This document shows positions 1 to 5,981 of a stretch of DNA of 8,899 nt, in pieces. Position 1 is the first letter of the stretch. Every line of letters starts with the position of its first letter. The notes beneath the pieces are model-generated. The model was given only the letters and a program-made list of their open reading frames with translations, searched no databases and was not told where the DNA came from. Location of the stretch: the NCBI GenBank assembly GCA_905198825.1, contig CAJKEF010000038.1:1-8899 (forward strand), given 5' to 3'. The stretch is from an uncultured Collinsella sp. (GTDB taxonomy: Bacteria > Actinomycetota > Coriobacteriia > Coriobacteriales > Coriobacteriaceae). Both the position numbers and the translations under genes were made by a program.

Positions 1-1421
1 CGACCGAGCGCGTGCGCGCGGACATTCAGCAGATGCTCGGCCTGCAAAATCCCGCGACGGTAGTGACGGGCTTCGATCGCAAGAACCTCTACTTTGGTTG
101 CGAGGAGATGGGCGATAAGGCCAAGGCCGCGTGGGTGCGCGACTACGTGATCGCGCATTCGAGCGAGAGCGGCATCGTGTATTGCTCGACCCGCAAGACC
201 GTCGATACGCTGGCCGCGGAGCTTGCCGAGGCACTGGACCCCAGCGGCATTCGCGTGGGCCGCTACCATGCCGGCATGGGCAACGACGCCCGCCGCCAAA
301 GCCAGTGTGCCTTTATCGACGACGACATTCAGGTGATGGTTGCCACCAACGCCTTTGGCATGGGCATCGACAAGCCCAACGTGCGCTACGTGATCCACAA
401 CAACGTGCCCGAGAGCATCGAGGCCTACTACCAAGAGGCGGGCCGCGCTGGCCGCGATGGCGATCCGGCCAGCTGCCATCTGCTGTGGAACGGTAACGAT
501 TTTCGCATGCGCCGCTTTCTGATCGATCGCGGCGATGCTGCCGACGAGGCGCTCGATGACGAGCAGCGCGCGTGGGCGCTCCAGAACCGTTATCGCCTGC
601 TCAGCCAGATGGAGGGCTACTGCAATACCACCGGCTGCCTGCGCGAATACATGCTGCGCTACTTTGGCGACGAAGCCGCGGCCGAGCATGCGGTTGTGGC
701 TGCTGCGGGCGGCACCGCAGACGACGCCGAGGGCTGCGGCAACTGCAGCAATTGCCTCACGCAGTTCGAGGTCGAGGACGTCACCGATATGGCCCGCGCC
801 GCCGTGCGCTATGTGGCTACGCGTCCCATGCGCTTTGGCAAGTCGCTGATCGCCGATGTGCTCCACGGCGGCAACACCGAGCGCATTCGCCAGATGCATC
901 TGGACGAGGACCGCGGCTACGGTGAGCTGTCGAGCGAATCGGTCGGGCGCATCAAGGACATCATCGGCCAGCTGTGCGGCCGCGGCTATCTGGCCACCTC
1001 GCAGGGGCAATACCCGGTCGTGGGGCTGGGCCCGCGTGCCACCGAGGTCGAGGATGAGACGTTTGCCTTTACCGTTAAGCGTCGCGCGTCCAAGCGCAAG
1101 GCCTCGGCCCGCGCCCGCCGTGCGGTGGACCTGCTGCGCGAGGAGGCCGAACTGGATCAGCGTCCGCGCGTGGGCGATGACGCTGAGCTGTTCGAGCGCC
1201 TACGCTCGCTGCGCAAGGAGATCTCGACCGAGCTGGAGATGGCGCCATACATGGTCTTCTCCGACAAGGCCCTGCGCGGCCTGTGCCGCTTGCGCCCTCA
1301 GACGCGCGACGAGCTTGTCCAGGTCAACGGCATCGGCGAGAAAAAGGCCGATGCCTTTGGCGAGCAGTTTATGGCGGCGATTGAAGAGTTTGAATCCGAA
1401 CATGCGCGGGATGGAGCGTAA
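1..1421 (+). CDS. recQ: ATP-dependent DNA helicase RecQ, C-terminal part (5' end outside window)
   Basis: RecQ is a 3'-5' superfamily 2 DNA helicase acting in recombination and replication-fork repair. The reading frame is open from base 3, so the start, Walker A and DEAH motifs lie outside the window. Visible in order: helicase motif IV (GIVYCSTRK, about 171-197), motifs V/VI (GMGIDKPNVRYVIH and QEAGRAGRDG, about 357-465), the RecQ zinc-binding cysteines (YCNTTGC near 618-640 and CGNCSNC near 735-755), a winged-helix RQC-like region, and a C-terminal HRDC domain (about 1190-1400) with the helix-hairpin-helix-like VNGIGEKKADAFG. The HRDC makes this a full-architecture RecQ, not a short RecQ-like helicase. 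The stop codon lies 2 bp before the GntR gene, whose ribosome binding site is inside the recQ tail, so the two are probably cotranscribed. The GTG at 12 is internal and not the true start. Family assignment is very secure. Confidence 0.96.
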   Translation, partial: TERVRADIQQMLGLQNPATVVTGFDRKNLYFGCEEMGDKAKAAWVRDYVIAHSSESGIVYCSTRKTVDTLAAELAEALDPSGIRVGRYHAGMGNDARRQSQCAFIDDDIQVMVATNAFGMGIDKPNVRYVIHNNVPESIEAYYQEAGRAGRDGDPASCHLLWNGNDFRMRRFLIDRGDAADEALDDEQRAWALQNRYRLLSQMEGYCNTTGCLREYMLRYFGDEAAAEHAVVAAAGGTADDAEGCGNCSNCLTQFEVEDVTDMARAAVRYVATRPMRFGKSLIADVLHGGNTERIRQMHLDEDRGYGELSSESVGRIKDIIGQLCGRGYLATSQGQYPVVGLGPRATEVEDETFAFTVKRRASKRKASARARRAVDLLREEAELDQRPRVGDDAELFERLRSLRKEISTELEMAPYMVFSDKALRGLCRLRPQTRDELVQVNGIGEKKADAFGEQFMAAIEEFESEHARDGA

Positions 1422-1423
1422 CG

Positions 1424-2179
1424 ATGGCTTTCGATAGCAAGACCGACCGTACTGACGTGTCCGCCGTGCCGCTGTACCAGCAGGTAATGGACGACCTAAA
1501 GGGCGAGATCGCGCGCGGCGTGTACGCAGCCGGCTCGCGCATTCCTTCCGAGATGGAGCTCGCGAAGTCCTATGGCGTGGGACGCGTCACCGTGCGCCGT
1601 GCCATCGAGGAGCTGTCGCGTGCGGGGTATCTCAACCGCCAGCAGGGGAGGGGCACCTTTGTGTGCGCTCCCAAGCTCAAGCGCAAGATTCGCCAGAAGG
1701 GTGACGTCCAGAGCTTTACTGAGGGTTGTGCTGCCAACGACATGGTGCCGGGTGCGCGTCTGGTGTCGCGCGCGGTGGTCGCGGCGACGCACGAGGATGC
1801 GGCGTTCTTTGGCGCGGAGCCCGGCTGCGAGCTTATCGTGGTCGAACGCGTGCGCACAGCCGACGGCATCCCTGTCATGCTTGAGAACAACGCCTTTGTG
1901 CTCGCCGACCATCCCTACCTGCAGACGCTGGCCGATGAGGACCTCACCGATAACTCAATCTTTGCGCTCGTTGCCGAGCATTCGGGTCGCGCGCCGCTCA
2001 AGTCCGACCCCTGCACCGTGGAGATTGCGCTTGCCGATGCTCAGACGGCCCCGCTGCTGGAGGTGCCGGTCGGTGAGCCGCTCTTCTATATGGAGGCCTA
2101 CTTTACCGACGCCGGCGGGCGCCCTCTACTGCTCGGCCGCCAAAAGATCGTGGGCTCGCGCTACGTCTTCGACATCTAA
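1424..2179 (+). CDS. GntR-family transcriptional regulator, HutC/FrlR-like with UTRA effector domain
   Basis: This 251-residue protein has the two-domain layout of the HutC subfamily. An N-terminal winged helix (about residues 15-80) carries PLYQQV, the IPSE turn at 40-43, the recognition helix GVGRVTVRRAIEEL and the wing QGRGTFV. A UTRA ligand-binding domain fills about residues 93-250 and ends in the typical GSRYVFDI. UTRA domains usually bind a phosphorylated sugar or amino-sugar that releases the repressor from DNA. ATG 1424 is preceded by GGAG at 1413-1416, 7 nt away and inside the end of recQ, which suggests translational coupling. The next gene, 144 bp downstream on the same strand, encodes a SIS-domain deglycase-like protein. 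Paired 17-bp sites around that gene's promoter are the best candidate operators. Likely role, by inference: local repressor of the SIS gene responding to its phosphorylated substrate. The effector is not readable from sequence. Confidence 0.93.
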   Translation: MAFDSKTDRTDVSAVPLYQQVMDDLKGEIARGVYAAGSRIPSEMELAKSYGVGRVTVRRAIEELSRAGYLNRQQGRGTFVCAPKLKRKIRQKGDVQSFTEGCAANDMVPGARLVSRAVVAATHEDAAFFGAEPGCELIVVERVRTADGIPVMLENNAFVLADHPYLQTLADEDLTDNSIFALVAEHSGRAPLKSDPCTVEIALADAQTAPLLEVPVGEPLFYMEAYFTDAGGRPLLLGRQKIVGSRYVFDI

Positions 2180-2188
2180 CGTCCACAG

Positions 2189-2205
2189 ATAGAACAACAT
2201 AGAAC
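2189..2205 (+). promoter_or_regulatory. Upstream copy of 17-bp putative GntR operator
   Basis: ATAGAACAACATAGAAC, built of two ATAGAAC heptamers 10 bp apart, one helical turn. A second copy with a single A-to-G change is at 2251-2267. This copy lies just after the gntR stop codon and about 20 bp upstream of the predicted -35 of the SIS gene. Assignment to the adjacent GntR regulator is inference from position and duplication. Confidence 0.55.
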
Positions 2206-2222
2206 AAATTTGCCGGGATGAC

Positions 2223-2251
2223 TTCACGGGCGTTATTACACGTGTTATAAA
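2223..2251 (+). promoter_or_regulatory. Predicted sigma-70-type promoter of the SIS-domain gene
   Basis: TTCACG (2223-2228) and TATAAA (2246-2251) are separated by 17 bp, matching the -35/-10 consensus at 4 and 5 of 6 positions. It is the best promoter in the gap between the GntR gene and the SIS gene, and places the start of transcription near 2258, about 65 nt before the ATG. The operator copy at 2251-2267 would cover the start point. Confidence 0.55.
2233..2250. promoter_or_regulatory. 18-bp imperfect palindrome over the SIS-gene promoter
   Basis: TTATTACACGTGTTATAA is symmetric at 8 of 9 arm positions around an ACACGTGT core. It spans the promoter spacer and the -10 element. It could bind the dimeric GntR protein or another dimeric regulator. 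It is distinct from the ATAGAAC sites beside it. Confidence 0.4.
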
Positions 2252-2267
2252 TAGGACAACATAGAAC
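2251..2267 (+). promoter_or_regulatory. Downstream copy of 17-bp putative GntR operator
   Basis: ATAGGACAACATAGAAC matches the copy at 2189-2205 in 16 of 17 bases, 62 bp start to start (about six helical turns). It directly follows the predicted -10 and covers the likely transcription start, a position where bound protein would block initiation. Confidence 0.55.
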
Positions 2268-2323
2268 GACAGCAGGTACGAGCTGCCGTCGCTCAAAGCC
2301 GCCCCACAAGGAGGAACATCAGG

Positions 2324-3292
2324 ATGAACGCACATGATCTGGTTCAGGAAATCATTGAGCGCAAGGGCAAGATTGAGAACGTCTTTTGGATCGCCTGCGG
2401 CGGTTCGATGATCGACCTGATGCCGGCCAACGAGCTGCTCAAGCGCGAGGCAACCACGTTTACCTCGACGGTCTACACGGCACGCGAGTTTTGCCTGATG
2501 GCTCCCAAGAGTCTTGGCGAGAAGTCGCTCGTCATCGCCTGCAGCCACAGCGGCAACACGCAGGAGGTCGTCGACGGCTGCGAGATGGCGCTGGCCGCCG
2601 GTGCTGAGGTCGTTGCCCTCACCGACTGCGAGGGCTCCAAGATCGACAACGGCAAGTGGACTACCTGGGTCTACCCCTGGGGCGAGGGCGTGCCGCAGGC
2701 CGAGGTGCCGCAGGGCATCGGCGCTCTGATCGCCGCCGAACTGCTCGACCAGCAGGAAGGCTACGAGGCGCTCGCCGACATGTACGAGGGCCTCAAGCAG
2801 ATGGATGCGCTGCTGCCCGCCGCCCGCGAGAAGGTCAACGCCGAGCTGGGCGCCCGCTTTGCCGAGCTCTGCCAGCAGCACAAGTTCTTCTATATCCTGG
2901 GCTCCGGCCCCAACTTTAGCCAGACCTACGCCATGGCCATCTGTTCGCTCATGGAGATGCAGTGGCAGCACTGCTGCTACATCCACTCCGGCGAGTATTT
3001 CCACGGTCCCTTCGAGGCCACCGAGCCCGGCGTGTTCTACTTTGTGCAGCTTGGCGCGGGCGAGTGCCGCCCCATGGAGGAGCGCGCTCTTGCGTTCCTC
3101 AACACGCACACCGATACGGTCATGGTGCTCGATGCGCTCGAGTACGGCGTGGGTGAAGTGCCTGCCAGCGTGCGTTCGTTCCTGGAGCCGATCTTCTTCT
3201 ACAACATGAGCTGCGAGCTGCGCGCCGCACGCGGCGAGGTGTTTGACCACAGCCCCGAGGTTCGTCGCTACATGGGCATCGAGCAGTACTAG
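2324..3292 (+). CDS. Double-SIS-domain sugar-phosphate deglycase/isomerase, FrlB-like
   Basis: This 322-residue protein has two SIS (sugar isomerase) domains. The first has ACGGS at residues 24-28 and the phosphosugar-binding CSHSGNTQE at 73-81. The second has YILGSGPN at 190-197 and HSGEYFHGPFE at 221-231, where Glu224 sits where SIS deglycases carry their catalytic glutamate. Length and the C-terminal VRRYMG resemble FrlB, which splits fructoselysine-6-phosphate into glucose-6-phosphate and lysine, and related Amadori-product deglycases such as FraB and GfrF. The protein should be cytosolic. AAGGAGG at 2308-2314, 9 nt before ATG 2324, supports the start. The gene is preceded by a UTRA GntR regulator gene, but no kinase, PTS or transporter gene is adjacent, since a convergent LDH gene follows. 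The substrate is therefore unproven; a glucosamine-phosphate-type isomerase or deaminase is the alternative. Confidence 0.85.
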   Translation: MNAHDLVQEIIERKGKIENVFWIACGGSMIDLMPANELLKREATTFTSTVYTAREFCLMAPKSLGEKSLVIACSHSGNTQEVVDGCEMALAAGAEVVALTDCEGSKIDNGKWTTWVYPWGEGVPQAEVPQGIGALIAAELLDQQEGYEALADMYEGLKQMDALLPAAREKVNAELGARFAELCQQHKFFYILGSGPNFSQTYAMAICSLMEMQWQHCCYIHSGEYFHGPFEATEPGVFYFVQLGAGECRPMEERALAFLNTHTDTVMVLDALEYGVGEVPASVRSFLEPIFFYNMSCELRAARGEVFDHSPEVRRYMGIEQY

Positions 3293-3343
3293 GTAACGGG
3301 AAAAGCATTCACCTTCGATTCGCAAGTGAACAGCGTGCGTAAA

Positions 3344-3381
3344 AAGCGGGCCGTGCCGGGGATTTCCGGCGCGGCCCGCTT
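3344..3381 (-). terminator. Intrinsic terminator of the LDH gene, possibly bidirectional
   Basis: A 16-bp GC-rich stem (3344-3359 with 3366-3381, one G/T mismatch) and a 6-nt loop lie between two convergent genes. On the minus strand the stem runs straight into TTTTT (complement of 3341-3345), so it is a textbook terminator for the dehydrogenase gene. Plus-strand readout lacks a good T run, so termination of the SIS gene is less certain. Confidence 0.85.
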
Positions 3382-3422
3382 GGTATCGCGCTTAGATTCG
3401 CGAGGTTGTGGCAGCCAGCGGC

Positions 3423-4400
3423 CTACTTTGCGTCGTAGGCCTCGGCGTCCCACCAGTCGAGCTGGGCGATGTTGTCGCGGATGTGCTGGCAGCTCTTGTG
3501 GAAGCCCTCGAGCTCGTACTCGGACAGGTCGAGCGTGTAAACCTCCTCGACGCCCTCGGCGCCGATCACGCACGGCAGGGAGGTAAAGATGCCCTCCTCA
3601 CCATATTGGCCGGTCATGAGCGTGGAGGCGGAAAGCACGGCGTGCTCGTTGTGCAGCACGGCGGCGCAGACGCGCGCGGCGGAGTTGGCGACGGCGTACT
3701 CGGTGCACTGCTTGCCCTGGTAGGTCACATAGCCGCCCTTGCGCGCGAGCTCCTCGACCTCCATGTGGTCGAAGGCGTACTTGTCGGGGTTCTCGGCCTG
3801 GAGCTCGTTGAGGCTCTTGCCGGCGATGGTCGCGGCCTTAAAGGCAGCCAGCTGGCTAAAGCCGTGCTCGCCGATCATGTAGGCGTCGATGGACTTGGGG
3901 CTCACGCCGACCTTCTTGGAGATCTCGGTGCGCAGGCGGGCGGAGTCCAGACCGCAGCCCGAGCCGATGATCTTCTTGGGATCGTAGCCGGTCAGGTGCC
4001 ACAGCTCGGTGCACACGACGTCGCAGGGGTTGGAGATGCTTACGAAGATGCCGTCGAAGCCGGCGTCGACGATGCGTTTAGCAAAGGTGCGGGCGGCGTC
4101 GGTGGTAAAGAACAGCTCACCGTCGCGGTTACCAGCGGCCAGCGCGACCTTGCCGGCAGCGTTGACGATGACGTCGCAGCAGGCCAGCTCCTCGTAGTGG
4201 TCGTAGCAGTTGACGATCTTGGTGTTATACGGGACAAACGAAAGGGAGTCGCGCAGGTCCTGGACCTCGGACGTCACCTTGGCCTCGTTGATATCGCACA
4301 GGTACAGCTCGTCGGCAATGCCCTGCATGAGTAGGCTGTTGGCGACATGTGCTCCTACGTGGCCCTGGCCGACCACACCGATCTTACGCGTCTGGTACAT
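3423..4400 (-). CDS. L-2-hydroxyacid dehydrogenase (L-lactate / L-2-hydroxyisocaproate dehydrogenase family)
   Basis: The product is a 325-residue, cytosolic, NAD-dependent LDH/MDH-superfamily enzyme. The Rossmann motif GVVGQGHVG is at residues 8-16, Asp36 is placed to bind the adenosine ribose, SNPCDVV is at 123-129, and the catalytic set is Asp152/Arg155 (LDSARLR) and His179 (IGEHG). The active-site loop at residues 81-97 lacks the Gln of classic LDH and the Arg of malate dehydrogenase. It instead resembles L-2-hydroxyisocaproate dehydrogenase, which reduces branched 2-oxo acids, as do EELARKGG and the overall length. The start is ATG at 4400 with AAAGGA 7 nt upstream; the frame stays open much further upstream, but that stretch has no homology and runs antisense into metA. 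The gene has its own promoter and terminator, so it is monocistronic. It may regenerate NAD in fermentation. Pyruvate versus branched oxo-acid preference cannot be settled here. Confidence 0.92.
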   Translation of the reverse strand: MYQTRKIGVVGQGHVGAHVANSLLMQGIADELYLCDINEAKVTSEVQDLRDSLSFVPYNTKIVNCYDHYEELACCDVIVNAAGKVALAAGNRDGELFFTTDAARTFAKRIVDAGFDGIFVSISNPCDVVCTELWHLTGYDPKKIIGSGCGLDSARLRTEISKKVGVSPKSIDAYMIGEHGFSQLAAFKAATIAGKSLNELQAENPDKYAFDHMEVEELARKGGYVTYQGKQCTEYAVANSAARVCAAVLHNEHAVLSASTLMTGQYGEEGIFTSLPCVIGAEGVEEVYTLDLSEYELEGFHKSCQHIRDNIAQLDWWDAEAYDAK

Positions 4401-4437
4401 ATATGTATCCTTTCGGCCGAGTTTTTCGCGTCGAACC

Positions 4438-4466
4438 ATTGTAGCGTCCAGCTGCCACTTTGCTAG
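4438..4466 (-). promoter_or_regulatory. Predicted promoter of the L-2-hydroxyacid dehydrogenase gene
   Basis: On the minus strand TACAAT (complement of 4438-4443) is a 5-of-6 match to the -10 consensus, 37 nt upstream of the ATG. The hexamer 16-17 bp further upstream (around 4460-4466, CTAGCA or TAGCAA) is a poor -35. The call rests mainly on the -10 and its position. Confidence 0.45.
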
Positions 4467-4477
4467 ACTAAAGCGCC

Positions 4478-4508
4478 GTAGATTTTTGGCACATGCCTTA
4501 ATCTCTAC
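4478..4508 (+). repeat. Dispersed hairpin repeat, copy 1 (between ldh and metA)
   Basis: This 31-bp stretch begins GTAGATTTTTGG and continues ACATGCCT. It matches the reverse complement of 8802-8832 in 27 of 31 bases. Its ends are partly complementary (GTAGA/TCTAC), so it can fold, but less perfectly than the other copy. It lies just upstream of the dehydrogenase promoter in the 211-bp divergent gap, where I see no gene and no recognisable riboswitch. Confidence 0.7.
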
Positions 4509-4611
4509 TTTTGGAGTGATTTGGGCCGCTGACGGCATCGCTGGGCGATGTGCTCGCGCGGATGGGGCCGCTCGTTGTACCATAGCTGCAACTGACTCGT
4601 AAGGAGCATCC

Positions 4612-5538
4612 ATGCCCATTCGTATTCCCGACGCCCTTCCTGCCGCTGCGCAGCTCGAGAGCGAGAACATTTTTGTCATGACCGAGTACCGCGCGCTGCA
4701 CCAGGACATCCGTCCGCTGCGCGTGCTCATTCTCAACCTCATGCCCACCAAGATTGCCACCGAGACGCAGATCATGCGCAAGCTCTCCAACACGCCGCTG
4801 CAGGTGGAGGTGGACCTGCTGCGCACCAAGACGCACGAGGCCACGCACGTAAGCGCCGGCCACCTGGAGACGTTCTACCGCACGTTCGACGACATCCGCG
4901 ACATCCACTATGACGGCCTGATCATCACGGGCGCGCCGGTGGAGCAGATGCCGTTCGAGGAGGTCGACTACTGGCCCGAACTCTGCCAGATCATGGATTG
5001 GTCCACCACGCACGTGCACTCTACGCTGCACATTTGTTGGGGCGCGCAGGCCGGCCTGTACCATCATTACGGTATCCAGAAGTACGACCTGCCGGCAAAG
5101 GCGAGCGGCGTGTTCGAGCATTATCTGGTGAAGCCGCAAAGCCCGCTGGTCCGCGGCTTTGACGACCGTTTCTATGCCGTGCATTCGCGCAACACCGATG
5201 TGCGCCGCGAGGACGTGGAGGCCGAGCCGCAGCTTGAGGTCGTGGCCGTGTCCGATGAGGTGGGCCTGTACATCGTCAAGTCGACCGACAGCCGTCGCTT
5301 CTTTGTCTTTGGACACCCCGAGTACGATACCGACACGTTGCGCCTGGAGTACGAGCGCGACGTGAAGCGCGGCCTCAACCCTCAGGTGCCGGCGCATTAC
5401 TTCCCGGGCGACGACCCCGCCGCCGAGCCGCGCAACGTCTGGCGCAGTCAGGCTCAGCTGTTCTACACCAACTGGCTCAACTACTACGTCTACCAGACCA
5501 CGCCCTACGACCTGGCCCGCGCCGGCGAGGAGCACTAG
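4612..5538 (+). CDS. metA: Homoserine O-acyltransferase MetA, predicted acetyl-CoA type
   Basis: MetA acylates homoserine in the first committed step of methionine synthesis. The 308-residue protein is full length and collinear with the family from MPIRIPD to NWLNYYVYQTTPYDL. It has Lys47, the nucleophile Cys142 in LHICWGAQA, and His235 and Glu237 in GHPEYD, so the catalytic machinery is complete. Residue 111 in TGAPVEQM is Glu. In characterised MetA enzymes Glu111 selects acetyl-CoA and Gly111 (as in E. coli) selects succinyl-CoA, so this is probably a homoserine O-acetyltransferase despite the usual succinyltransferase label. AAGGAG at 4601-4606, 5 nt before the ATG, fixes the start. The gene stands alone, divergent from the dehydrogenase gene. 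I saw no SAM riboswitch upstream, and no convincing promoter. A repeat-derived hairpin with a T run begins 82 bp past the stop and may terminate it. Confidence 0.95.
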   Translation: MPIRIPDALPAAAQLESENIFVMTEYRALHQDIRPLRVLILNLMPTKIATETQIMRKLSNTPLQVEVDLLRTKTHEATHVSAGHLETFYRTFDDIRDIHYDGLIITGAPVEQMPFEEVDYWPELCQIMDWSTTHVHSTLHICWGAQAGLYHHYGIQKYDLPAKASGVFEHYLVKPQSPLVRGFDDRFYAVHSRNTDVRREDVEAEPQLEVVAVSDEVGLYIVKSTDSRRFFVFGHPEYDTDTLRLEYERDVKRGLNPQVPAHYFPGDDPAAEPRNVWRSQAQLFYTNWLNYYVYQTTPYDLARAGEEH

Positions 5539-5569
5539 GCTGCGGCTATGGCTGCTGCCGTGACGTGAC

Positions 5570-5691
5570 GAGTGAGGATATCCGGACACACGAGCGTGGA
5601 TTTTCGGACGTTTACAAATCGAGCGTGGATAATCTCCCATTTTTGGCCGAGGAACGGGCTCAAAGTGGGAGATTATCCACGCTCATTTTTT
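5570..5691 (+). repeat. GAGCGTGGAT repeat element, copy 1, with terminator-like hairpin
   Basis: Three 19-bp units in the same orientation start at 5570 (degenerate, 14 of 19), 5592 (GAGCGTGGATTTTCGGACG) and 5621 (GAGCGTGGATAATCTCCCA). The last two are 29 bp apart. The third unit has an exact inverted copy at 5666-5684, giving a perfect 19-bp stem with a 26-nt loop, followed by A and six T (5686-5691). On the plus strand this can serve as a rho-independent terminator for metA. A second copy in the same orientation is at 6972-7093, on the other side of the AbiEi-like gene. Confidence 0.85.
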
Positions 5692-5833
5692 AGGCATGTA
5701 GATGCCGATGGCTCGGCTAAGAGACGGTGCGTGCAGAGGCAAAGTCGCATTTGGCGTGGTCTTGAATCTCGACGGGTTTTTCTTTCTGATAATCCGATGG
5801 ACCAAGGCGCCAAATTATGGAGACGAGGACCTC
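5692..5833. other. Gene-free stretch before the AbiEi-like gene
   Basis: The gap from metA (stop 5538) to the AbiEi-like gene (start 5982) is 443 bp. It holds the repeat element at 5570-5691, the promoter at 5834-5862 and a 13-bp direct repeat at 5892-5926. In 5692-5833 I see no convincing gene: short open frames exist on the plus strand but have no ribosome binding site or recognisable domain. Base composition is more AT-rich than in the flanking core genes. Confidence 0.5.
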
Positions 5834-5862
5834 TCGACAACCACCCTACCTGCAGATATAAG
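5834..5862 (+). promoter_or_regulatory. Predicted promoter of the AbiEi-like gene
   Basis: TCGACA (5834-5839) and TATAAG (5857-5862) are exactly 17 bp apart, each matching consensus at 5 of 6 positions. Transcription would start near 5869, leaving a leader of about 110 nt before ATG 5982. It is among the best promoter matches in the window. Confidence 0.6.
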
Positions 5863-5891
5863 TCATCAGCCTAAAACGTCCAAAACCGTCA

Positions 5892-5926
5892 AGCATTTGG
5901 TCAGCGCCTGGACAGCATTTGGTCAG
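5892..5926 (+). repeat. 13-bp perfect direct repeat in the AbiEi-like gene leader
   Basis: AGCATTTGGTCAG occurs at 5892-5904 and again at 5914-5926, a 22-bp period or about two helical turns. Both copies lie downstream of the predicted transcription start and upstream of the ribosome binding site. This spacing suits a protein binding the same DNA face twice, for example autoregulation by the winged-helix domain; that role is inference. Confidence 0.6.
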
Positions 5927-5981
5927 ACTTCGCATGAAACCGTCTGGTACGTTTGCGCCGTTCCAAGAGTTGGGAGGCGAC

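Noticed and set aside
2126..3325. Long open frame of about 400 codons on the minus strand opposite the SIS gene
   Set aside because: It is fully antisense to a gene with clear SIS motifs, has no ribosome binding site or recognisable domain, and is explained by high-GC codon bias.
3408..4334. Plus-strand open frame of 308 codons opposite the dehydrogenase gene
   Set aside because: The translation is Val/Gly/Leu/Ala-rich low-complexity sequence mirroring the dehydrogenase codons; the minus-strand protein has all catalytic motifs.
4401..4611. SAM riboswitch or T-box before metA
   Set aside because: No long paired architecture, conserved core or terminator precedes the metA ATG; only a dispersed repeat is seen.
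4401..4844. N-terminal extension of the dehydrogenase reading frame up to 4844
   Set aside because: It overlaps metA in antisense, and the family N-terminus (MYQTRKIGVVGQGHVG) begins at 4400 with its own ribosome binding site.
4498..5640. Minus-strand open frame of 380 codons opposite metA
   Set aside because: It is antisense to a full-length MetA with intact active site, and has no start signal or domain of its own.
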